Of a stretch of 64,000 nucleotides of DNA, positions 48,392-55,400 are shown piece by piece; within the stretch, counting starts at the first letter, position 1; each line of letters starts with the position of its first letter. The notes under the pieces are model-generated. The model worked only from the letters and a program-made list of their open reading frames with translations. It searched no databases and was not told where the DNA came from. The position numbers and the translations under genes are program-made. The stretch covers positions 6,294,501 to 6,358,500 of the forward strand of contig NZ_JAQNDO010000001.1 in the NCBI RefSeq assembly GCF_028369105.1, written 5' to 3'. The DNA comes from Polyangium mundeleinium (lineage in GTDB: Bacteria > Myxococcota_A > Polyangia > Polyangiales > Polyangiaceae).

Positions 48392-48525
48392 GGGGCTTCT
48401 TTGCACGGTCACGCAAAACCCTGCAGGGGAACGCAATGCCGCGGCATGCTCGGGTTCGGCAGGCGCGCGTCGTGGCGGCGCGGGCGGCGGCGCGGCGCAC
48501 GGCCCGGAACGCCGCGAATTGTGTC

Positions 48526-48541
48526 TGGCACGCGGAATGCT
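48526..48541 (+). promoter_or_regulatory. Sigma54-like -24/-12 promoter for the right operon
   Basis: TGGCACGCGGAATGCT matches the consensus TGGCACG-N4-TTGCW at all but one position, with GG and GC exactly 10 bp apart. The predicted transcript start (~48552) is ~30 bp before the GTG at 48583, leaving room for the AAGGAGG ribosome site at 48569-48575. Sigma54 promoters need an activator; one is encoded at 29.6 kb, but no link is shown. Confidence 0.6.
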
Positions 48542-48582
48542 GTGGGGAGGCTCGCGGCACACCGCCCCAAGGAGGACACCAC

Positions 48583-49716
48583 GTGAAGTTGTACAATGGA
48601 ATGGGCGCGCAGAAAAAACCGACCGCGTCCAATGTCGGCCCGCAGTCGAGCGGGGAGCAACGGCGAACGCCCCGCGCGAAGCTACGCGTCGTGGCCGATC
48701 GAGCGCGCGCGAGCGCCCTCGTCGAAGAGGGCCGCCGCCTCGCCGCGGGCTCTCAACTGGAGCGGGCCCTCGAACGATTCGAGGAGGCCTCGACGCTCGA
48801 CGAAGGCAACGAGGCCATCCTCCTGACGATGAACGGGCTTCAGCGCAAGCTCATTCCGCGCTGGCATTTCGCGATGCTGAACGATCACGAGCGCAACCGG
48901 GCCTTCGAGCGAGCGCTCGGGACCGCCATCGGAGACTCGCATTGCACGGTGCTCGACGTGGGCTCCGGGACGGGGCTCCTTTCCATGATGGCGGCCCGCG
49001 CGGGGGCAGGGGCCGTGTTCACCTGCGAGTCGGTCGCGGCGATCGCGCGGCTCGCGCGGCGGATCATCACGGAGAACAAACTCGACCATCACATCTCGGT
49101 CATCCCCAAGGTATCGACCGACCTCGTCGTCGGCCGGGACATGCCGAGGCGCGCCGATTTGCTGGTGACCGAGACCGTCGATTGTGGGCTGCTCGGCGAA
49201 GGGATTCTCCCGATCGTCCGCCACGCGCGGGAAAAACTCTTGCGGCCCGAGGCGACGATCATCCCGGGGCGGGCGAAGGTCCGCTTCCAGCTCCTCGAGA
49301 GCGACGCCGTCCACCGCAACAACTTCGCCTTCGAGGCAAGCGGCTTCGACGTGAGTCTGTTCAACCAGGTCTCGACGAAGACGTACTTTCCGGTGCGCCT
49401 GCGCGCGCACCCGCACGTCTTCCTGAGCCCCGCCGCCGAGGCCTTCGAATTCGACTTCGCGCGGGGTCCCCTGGATCCGCGCACCCGCGAGGTCCCGCTC
49501 ACGACGACCCGGCGCGGCCGCGTCCACGGCATCGCCTTCTGGTTCGAGCTCGATCTCGGCGGCGGGGTCGTCCTGACGAACGCCCCGACGAACCCCCAGA
49601 GCCACTGGATGCAGGCCGTCCAGTGTTTCGAGGTGCCGATCGACGTCGAGCGCGCCGAGGTCGTGACCGTCACGTGCAGGCACGACGACACGAGCCTTCG
49701 CTTCTCGCTCTCTTGA
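48583..49716 (+). CDS. PRMT-like SAM methyltransferase, candidate arginine N-methyltransferase (SznE-like role)
   Basis: The protein has 377 residues from a GTG with AAGGAGG 8 bp upstream. Residues ~38-80 are a TPR-like helical pair (LVEEGRRLAAG, LERALERFEEAS). The Rossmann core has motif I VLDVGSGTGLLS (123-134), ribose acid Glu149, the double-E loop TETVDCGLLGEGI (Glu197, Glu206) and an SHW loop at 340-342, the PRMT equivalent of THW. These are arginine-binding features of protein arginine methyltransferases. In streptozotocin biosynthesis a methyltransferase (SznE) makes N-omega-methyl-L-arginine for SznF, and the SznF-like gene follows here after 29 bp. Free arginine as substrate is inference. 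Confidence 0.8.
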   Translation: MKLYNGMGAQKKPTASNVGPQSSGEQRRTPRAKLRVVADRARASALVEEGRRLAAGSQLERALERFEEASTLDEGNEAILLTMNGLQRKLIPRWHFAMLNDHERNRAFERALGTAIGDSHCTVLDVGSGTGLLSMMAARAGAGAVFTCESVAAIARLARRIITENKLDHHISVIPKVSTDLVVGRDMPRRADLLVTETVDCGLLGEGILPIVRHAREKLLRPEATIIPGRAKVRFQLLESDAVHRNNFAFEASGFDVSLFNQVSTKTYFPVRLRAHPHVFLSPAAEAFEFDFARGPLDPRTREVPLTTTRRGRVHGIAFWFELDLGGGVVLTNAPTNPQSHWMQAVQCFEVPIDVERAEVVTVTCRHDDTSLRFSLS

Positions 49717-49745
49717 TACCCAAGGCCGATTCCCACGGAGTGACG

Positions 49746-51188
49746 ATGCAGCACAAGAAACACATCCCCCTGGACGAGCGCACGAAATCCCCGGTCGTCG
49801 ACGATTACGACATTTTCGCTCGATGCCTGCAGGCGTACGGCGAGAGCGACCTCTACGCCGACATCGAGACCTGGCTCGTCGAGGACAACCCCTACCGCCG
49901 CCCGCTGCGGCCGCACGTGTTCAAATACCTCGACTTCCGGAAGCCGCTCACCCGTGACGAGCTGCTCACCTACACGAGCCTCACGGCCAGCCGCACGCTG
50001 CTCACCCTGTACGAGAGCGATTTCGTCCTGCTCCCGCGCCGCGATCTCGCCTCGAAGCGCGCCGATCTCGACGAGTTTTACGGGCGGCGCGCGCAGGTCC
50101 TCGGCGCCGTCGTGCGGCCGTGGCTCGAGTCGTACCTGTTCGGCTTCCTGGACGACACGATCTCGGTATCGGGGCGCTGGACGCTCGCCTCGATGAAAGA
50201 GTATTTCGAGAGCTTCCTCGCCGAGGAGCGGCAGCGCACCGCGTGTTCGATGGCGACCACCATCCTCGCCTCCGCGGACCCAGAGCACGCGGCCCGGACG
50301 TGCCTCCTCCAGCTCGCCGGGGATTTCCTCCTCGAATCGTCGGCGATGGGTCGGAACGTGGGCGGCCATTATGGGCCGCTCCAGTCGGAGATGTTCAAGA
50401 TCCTCATCGACGAGCTCGGCTACGGCGTTCATCAGACCCGGCACAGCTCGCTCTACGAGGGCGCCCTGGAGAGCGTCGGCCTCGCCTCGACACCGCACAC
50501 GTACTGGCAGTTTTACCTCGGCTCGTCGCTCCTCCTGAACAACTACTACAATTACGTCTGCCGCAACCACGGCCGGTTTTTCCGGTACGTCGGCGCGCTC
50601 TTCCAGGCCGAGACCGCCTTCATCGCGCTCTGCCGGCGCATGGCGGACACGCTCCGCCAGGTCTTCGGCTCGCGCGTCGACGTCCGCTACTTCCAGGAGC
50701 ACGCCCATATCGATGGGCACCACAGCCGGATGGTCTACGACAAGATGATCCTGCCGGCCGTGGAGATGTTCGGCGAGGGGATCATCCCGGACATCGTACG
50801 AGGCTTCGAGGAGGGCAAGCTCATCACCGAGATCGCGACGCAGGACTTCATCGATCAGGTCGCCTGGTCCGACGGCAGCGCCCACTGGAAATCCCTGGCC
50901 CCGGCGATTCACCGGAACATCGAGCAGAGCCACGACAAACCGAAGGTGCAGCGGTTCGTCGAGCCACGCGGCGAGCTCTCGGTGACGCACGTGCACGACG
51001 GCGACGAGCTCTGCTTCATCCAGTCCGGCACCATGCGGTTCGTGACCGGGCACGAGCGGTCCGTATTGCTGCACGCGGGGGAGGGCACGGTGATCCGGCG
51101 CCATCGGCTGCACGGCGCGATCATCGAGTCCGACGAATGCACGTACGACATCCACTCGATCGGCGAGGTTCAACGATGGCTGTCGTGA
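49746..51188 (+). CDS. SznF-like N-nitrosating metalloenzyme (HDO diiron domain plus cupin)
   Basis: The protein has 480 residues; GGAG precedes the ATG. An N-terminal helical part (~1-130) leads into a heme-oxygenase-like diiron domain with Glu197, Glu223, His233, Glu289, His319, Asp323 and His326 (segments IDELGYGVHQTRH and QEHAHIDGHHSRM). The cupin (~400-480) has His415, His417 (THVHDGDE) and His456. From memory, SznF uses E189, E215, H225, E281, H311, D315, H318 and H407, H409, H448: every one is offset by exactly 8. SznF hydroxylates N-methyl-arginine twice, then its cupin rearranges the guanidine to an N-nitrosourea. Reaction by homology, not shown here. Confidence 0.88.
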   Translation: MQHKKHIPLDERTKSPVVDDYDIFARCLQAYGESDLYADIETWLVEDNPYRRPLRPHVFKYLDFRKPLTRDELLTYTSLTASRTLLTLYESDFVLLPRRDLASKRADLDEFYGRRAQVLGAVVRPWLESYLFGFLDDTISVSGRWTLASMKEYFESFLAEERQRTACSMATTILASADPEHAARTCLLQLAGDFLLESSAMGRNVGGHYGPLQSEMFKILIDELGYGVHQTRHSSLYEGALESVGLASTPHTYWQFYLGSSLLLNNYYNYVCRNHGRFFRYVGALFQAETAFIALCRRMADTLRQVFGSRVDVRYFQEHAHIDGHHSRMVYDKMILPAVEMFGEGIIPDIVRGFEEGKLITEIATQDFIDQVAWSDGSAHWKSLAPAIHRNIEQSHDKPKVQRFVEPRGELSVTHVHDGDELCFIQSGTMRFVTGHERSVLLHAGEGTVIRRHRLHGAIIESDECTYDIHSIGEVQRWLS

Positions 51189-51505
51189 CGTTCGATCCGG
51201 GTCACGAGTGCTTCGTGATCGCGGGGAGCCTGCGCTTTTTTCTGAGCACGACGGACGGGCGCGTCTTTCACCTGCTGCGGGCGGCGTGCCCGCACCGCGG
51301 CGGGCCGCTGCACCTCGGGCGGCTCGACACGAACGCGGGCACGATTCGTTGTCCGTGGCACGACGGCGACGTCTCGCTCCGCTGCCTGCAGCGCGACGCC
51401 GCGCCGCTCGTCGTGCGCCCTGGCAGCGCCACGGCGGTCGTGCCGGATCCGGAAGGCGAGCCGATCACGGTCGACGGTCGCCTGGTCCTGGCGACGCGCC
51501 GTTGA
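51176..51505 (+). CDS. Small Rieske [2Fe-2S] ferredoxin
   Basis: The protein has 109 residues. The cluster ligands are complete: CPHRGG (Cys38, His40) and CPWHDGD (Cys59, His62). No oxygenase domain is attached, so it is an electron carrier. It overlaps the SznF-like gene by 13 bp in another frame, so the two are translated together. I infer it supplies electrons to the diiron site of that enzyme, which must be reduced to react with O2. It is the last gene of the right operon; a strong hairpin terminator follows. Confidence 0.87.
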   Translation: MAVVTFDPGHECFVIAGSLRFFLSTTDGRVFHLLRAACPHRGGPLHLGRLDTNAGTIRCPWHDGDVSLRCLQRDAAPLVVRPGSATAVVPDPEGEPITVDGRLVLATRR

Positions 51506-51566
51506 CCGGATCCCGCGCCGGGTGTAGGCTCGGCGCGTTCGGGTGGCGCCATGAAGGTCTTTCGGT

Positions 51567-51617
51567 AGCAACGCGGTCCTCTCGCCGGGCGGGTCCCTCC
51601 GCCGCCCGCGTTGCTTT
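51567..51617 (+). terminator. Intrinsic terminator of the right biosynthetic operon
   Basis: AGCAACGCGG (51567-51576) pairs perfectly with CCGCGTTGCT (51606-51615), followed by TTT. The loop contains a second small stem (CGGGCGGG region). It lies ~60 bp after the Rieske stop. Confidence 0.65.
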
Positions 51618-51703
51618 CCCCGGCGCGCTCCATCGCCGTTCGTCCCGCGCTCCCATGGCGCGAGCGAGCGAGCCTTGCGTTCGACCTTCGCCCCGAGGAC
51701 CTC

Positions 51704-52192
51704 ATGGCGCCCCGTCTTCCGCTTACGATCAAGCTCACCCGCCGCGCCGTCGCGCGGCGCGACCTTTTCTGCGAGCTCGTCCAGAGAATCACCAAACCTT
51801 CCCAGGCCGAGGCGGCCTTCGTCTTTCATGCATTCGCGTTCAAGGCCGACGAACACGCATTCGCCTGCGAGCTCCTTTGCCGCCGCACCGAGCTCTGGCT
51901 CTTCCGCGCGAACCAGCGCGCCTTCTGCGGCGATTTTCTGGCCGTCGACATGTCGAACCCGCGGCGGGCGCGACGGCGGGCGTACGTGATCGAGCTGAAA
52001 CGAGGGATGCCCGTGCGGATCGGCGGCGGCGCGGTGGGGCTCCAGCTCCAGAATGCCGACAGGGCCGTGAAAGCGCTCGCGCGGGAGCGGGGCTTGCTCG
52101 GGGACGAGGCCACGTGCGTCACCGTGTCGGGGGACGGGGCCGGCATCCTCGGGATGTTCACGTCACCGCGTCCGACGACGGAACACGCGTAA
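51704..52192 (+). CDS. Small protein of unknown function with a possible nuclease-fold signature
   Basis: The protein has 162 residues from the ATG preceded by GAGGAC; an in-frame ATG at 51611 would add 31 residues. The middle reads CGDFLAVDMSNP, then RRAYVIELKRG. A G-D-x(n)-E-x-K arrangement on adjacent strands recalls PD-(D/E)XK nuclease cores, but the resemblance is weak. Basic residues are frequent. Its 3' end overlaps the convergent methyltransferase-like gene by 30 bp. It is separated from the nitrosation operon by a terminator, so I do not include it there. Confidence 0.5.
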   Translation: MAPRLPLTIKLTRRAVARRDLFCELVQRITKPSQAEAAFVFHAFAFKADEHAFACELLCRRTELWLFRANQRAFCGDFLAVDMSNPRRARRRAYVIELKRGMPVRIGGGAVGLQLQNADRAVKALARERGLLGDEATCVTVSGDGAGILGMFTSPRPTTEHA

Positions 52193-53353
52193 GGCGTCCT
52201 CGGTGAGCCACGCGGGGAGGGGCTCCGCGGCGATCTCCTCGAAGCTCTGGTCCAGGGCATCAAAAAATGCCTGGGTTGCACACGCGCGGCGCCACTCTCC
52301 CGCCCATACCACGACGTCCCCGACAAACGCTTCGAGGCACGCCTCGGCCATCGGATCCCCGAAGGGCGGCCAGCAGAGGAACAAGGCACGATCGCCGTGC
52401 TTTTGTACCATCTCGGGGCCGCCTTCCAGCACGTCGGTCCACGCGCGACCGCCCTCGAAATACATGTTTCGATACGTACCGTCGGGCGGCTCGTGATCGT
52501 ACGCCACGACGTCCACGCCCATTTGCCGCAGCAGATAAGCCCAGTAGCCCGCCCCCGCGCCGATCTCGACGATCGGCGCGTGCGCGGCCAGAAGCTCTAA
52601 TGCAGCCCGCGTCGGGATCGCGTAGGCGTACGCGGCTTTGAGGTCGAACATCTCGTCCCGTAGCTCCCAGAATCGGTCGTCGTCGTCGATCCCAGGGCGG
52701 TCCTCCCACCGTTGGAATTCGTCGAGGTAGGGGTTGTGAAGGGTTCCATCGCGGCTCGGCGCGGGCGGAACGTGGTGCACCGAATGACGCTGGTAGACGA
52801 TCGATGGACCGCGGCGCGTGCGCCGCTCGGAGTCCACGGCCTCGAAGAGCGCCGCGAACCTCGAACGATCCTCGCCGTGCACGACCCCCGCGAGTGGATT
52901 CAGGCAGGAGCCATGCAATGCGCGGACGGCGCTGCGCCAATCACAATCGCCCGGGAGTCGCGCGAGATACGCCAGGATGGCCTGCGAAAGCTCGGTGTCG
53001 GACGGGCCTTCATTCGAGAGCACCGAAAGGAGCGTGGACAACGTTCCGCTCGACGTGTCGACGTCGAGCGCACGCACGGCAGCGTTCCGCAGCTCGACCT
53101 CGACGTTTCCCTCGTCGATCATCACGAGGAGCAGGTGTTTTCCCTCCTCGCCCCCCGCTTCCACGCCGAGACGAACGGCCGCGCGCTGCAAGCGCACGGG
53201 AAACCCGGCGACACGGAGGGAGAACTCGGTGGCCGTCGTACGAAGGGCGGCGGTTCCTCGCGCCCGGATGGCGTCGTACACGCGTTCGAGCTCCTCGACC
53301 GATTTCGCCGCGCAAAGCTCGGCGACGAGGAAGTGGAGCGGGGCGGCGCTCAT
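52163..53353 (-). CDS. HEAT-like plus SAM-methyltransferase-like protein
   Basis: The protein has 396 residues from MSAAPLHFLV; an upstream start at 53407 is possible. Residues ~1-170 are helical and resemble a HEAT/armadillo-type repeat region (VELRNAAVRALDVD). The C-terminal half carries a methyltransferase-like core: AYAYAIPTRAALELL, APIVEIGAGAGYWAYLLRQ (motif I), VVAYDHEPPDG, then LFLCWPPFGDPMAEACL. The CWPP motif and AYAIP segment appear in a family of uncharacterised methyltransferase-fold proteins. Substrate unknown. Divergent from the propeller gene at 53488. Confidence 0.65.
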   Translation of the reverse strand: MSAAPLHFLVAELCAAKSVEELERVYDAIRARGTAALRTTATEFSLRVAGFPVRLQRAAVRLGVEAGGEEGKHLLLVMIDEGNVEVELRNAAVRALDVDTSSGTLSTLLSVLSNEGPSDTELSQAILAYLARLPGDCDWRSAVRALHGSCLNPLAGVVHGEDRSRFAALFEAVDSERRTRRGPSIVYQRHSVHHVPPAPSRDGTLHNPYLDEFQRWEDRPGIDDDDRFWELRDEMFDLKAAYAYAIPTRAALELLAAHAPIVEIGAGAGYWAYLLRQMGVDVVAYDHEPPDGTYRNMYFEGGRAWTDVLEGGPEMVQKHGDRALFLCWPPFGDPMAEACLEAFVGDVVVWAGEWRRACATQAFFDALDQSFEEIAAEPLPAWLTEDALRVFRRRTR

Positions 53354-53487
53354 GTCTGCTTTGTAGCAGCCTTCTCCCGTCTCGCTCCAATGCGTGGCCG
53401 AGACCACGAGCGCGCGTCGAAATCATGCTCGCGGCTGGGGCAAAATGACAGTGGTGCTGTATGAGACCGCGCCCTACGGGAGAAGTC

Positions 53488-55368
53488 ATGGCAAAGTCGA
53501 CGCGTTGGCCCCGGTTGTCTCGTGGTTCGGATCTGGCCCAGCCGCTCTCCGGTAGGCCGGCGGCGGTCGACGCGACCCTCGTGGTCGCGCCCCGCGGCCT
53601 GTACGTCGCGGTCTTCGACGCCCTCCCTCCCGCCGACGAGAACGAACGCGACGACAAGGACGCGCTCCGGGTCCGCGTCTTCTCCCACGATAAGCGCAGC
53701 TTCACCGAGGTCCTCGTGCACACGCCGGCGCGCACCGGGTATCGCTTCGGCGACGCGCGGCTCGGAAAGGCGGCGGTCTCGGATGCCGGCGTCGTGGCCT
53801 TCGCCGTGGGCGACCGGATCCATGTCGTCCGCCCCGGCGGAGGCGCGTCGCAGATCGAGGCGCCCGGCGCGTGGCCCTTCTTTGATCCCCTCGCGCCCGA
53901 GCGGCTGCGCCTCGTCGTGCGCCGCGACGGTGGTGAGGTCATCGAGACACACGACACGAACACGAAGACCCTCGTCGACACGCTCCGCATCGGCAACAGC
54001 GGAAACCTCCCGCCCCAGGTCGATCCGGCGACCGGCGATGTCCTGCTCTACGACGGCTGGTACGCGCGTGACGGCGGCGCCTTCGTCCCGAGCCGTGGGG
54101 GCGACGGCCCCGGCGATGTGCTCCGCGTCGGCGGTGGCACGCTCTACCTCGGCCGGGACGTCGAGCAACCTGACGCCACGCAACGCCGCGGCCGCGACGG
54201 CGGGGAGCTCCCGGTGCCCGAGGCATTCCAGGCCTGGCGACGCGCGGACGTCTGGCGCGCGCGGAACCCGATGCTCGCGAGCGTCGACGGCCGCTGGATC
54301 CTCGGCCGTTCTACCGGCAAGAACACGATCTTCGACGCGGAGCACCTCACGCCGGAAGCGCTGCCCGTGGTGCCGCCCCAGCACACCCTCATCGGCCCCG
54401 GGATCTGGGCGCTCCTCGACGAGCACCTGGCGATCGCGTCGCGCTTTGGCCTCTTTCTCGTCGACCTGCGCACGGGGCGGCCGATCGGCGATGGGCCGGT
54501 CGCGTTGCTCGGCCTCGCGCTCGCCGGCGAGCGTGTCGTCACGCTTCATGAAGACGGCGTCCGCGTCGACGGCGGCGCGCCCATCCCGGTCACGCCGGCC
54601 GTCGAACCCGCCCTCGATGGGCTCCGGATCTCGCCCCGCGGCCGCTATGCAGCGGTGCGCTGCGGCAATGCCGGCTTCCCGGTGGTGATCCTCGATCTCG
54701 CCGAGGCTCGCGAGGTGCGGCGGATCGAGCCCGCCGCGTTCGTCGCGTGGATCGACGAGGATCGGCTCGCCGTCCACGGATCCACCGGTCTGCGCGTGCT
54801 CGACGTGACGACCGGCGTTATCACGGCCCTCGGCGATCTCCCTGGATCCGCCTGCCTCGGCAGCGACGGCGCGGGCCGGTTTTTCGTCGGCACCGACACC
54901 ACGCTCGTCGAGCGCGACGCCAGCGGCGCGGTCCTGCGCACGCTCACGGTCCCGAAGAAGCTCAAGGGCTACACGTGGCCCTCGGAGCTCGTCGTCCACG
55001 GGAGCGAAGTCTACGCGCTCGCGAGGTGCCGCATCTTCCGCTGGGATGCGGCCGGCAACTGCGAGCGCCTCAATGCACTCGAAAACGGCGTCGGGGGCGC
55101 GAAGACGGATCCGAAGTTCTCCGACGGCCCGCTGCGCAGCGTGGCCGTGAGCCACGACGGCCGCTGGCTCGCCGTGACCGCGAAGACGAAGAGCCACGCG
55201 CTCGGCGTCGTCCTCTGCGATCACGAGGGCACGATCGTCGGGTGGACCGGCCCGATCTTCGGCCGCCGGAGCGTCCACGCCGAGCGCGCCTTCTGCGCCT
55301 TCCGCGGCAATACGCTCGTCGTCGGCACCGAGCACGGCGACGTCGGCGTGTATACGCTGCCTGCCTGA
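53488..55368 (+). CDS. Beta-propeller-type protein (WD40/YVTN-like), cytoplasmic
   Basis: The protein has 626 residues; GGGAGAA ~4 bp before this ATG favours it over the ATG at 53461. There is no signal peptide. The chain is a long series of short strands with propeller-like spacing, for example DGLRISPRGRYAAVRC, IEPAAFVAWIDEDRLAVHG, LRSVAVSHDGRWLAVTAK and NTLVVGTEHGDVGVYTL. The D-G-R-W/Y motifs are typical of WD40/PQQ-like blades. Likely an interaction scaffold; partner unknown. It converges on the 1006-residue protein gene, with a hairpin between. Confidence 0.6.
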   Translation: MAKSTRWPRLSRGSDLAQPLSGRPAAVDATLVVAPRGLYVAVFDALPPADENERDDKDALRVRVFSHDKRSFTEVLVHTPARTGYRFGDARLGKAAVSDAGVVAFAVGDRIHVVRPGGGASQIEAPGAWPFFDPLAPERLRLVVRRDGGEVIETHDTNTKTLVDTLRIGNSGNLPPQVDPATGDVLLYDGWYARDGGAFVPSRGGDGPGDVLRVGGGTLYLGRDVEQPDATQRRGRDGGELPVPEAFQAWRRADVWRARNPMLASVDGRWILGRSTGKNTIFDAEHLTPEALPVVPPQHTLIGPGIWALLDEHLAIASRFGLFLVDLRTGRPIGDGPVALLGLALAGERVVTLHEDGVRVDGGAPIPVTPAVEPALDGLRISPRGRYAAVRCGNAGFPVVILDLAEAREVRRIEPAAFVAWIDEDRLAVHGSTGLRVLDVTTGVITALGDLPGSACLGSDGAGRFFVGTDTTLVERDASGAVLRTLTVPKKLKGYTWPSELVVHGSEVYALARCRIFRWDAAGNCERLNALENGVGGAKTDPKFSDGPLRSVAVSHDGRWLAVTAKTKSHALGVVLCDHEGTIVGWTGPIFGRRSVHAERAFCAFRGNTLVVGTEHGDVGVYTLPA

Positions 55369-55400
55369 GAGATTGGGATCTCCGCAGATCACGCAATCTC
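55369..55400. terminator. Hairpin between convergent genes, likely bidirectional terminator
   Basis: GAGATTG (55369-55375) pairs with CAATCTC (55394-55400), and inside it GATCT pairs with AGATC. There is no T-run, but the position between two converging stop codons supports termination in both directions. Confidence 0.5.

Noticed and set aside
36985-51505. Treating the patatin and DyP-P450 genes as part of the N-nitroso cluster
   Set aside because: A 197-bp gap and an inverted repeat over the hydrolase stop separate the operons; a shared pathway cannot be shown from sequence alone.
51551-51568. Five-codon leader peptide MKVFR before the terminator
   Set aside because: No ribosome site and no gene downstream to regulate; it is more likely chance.
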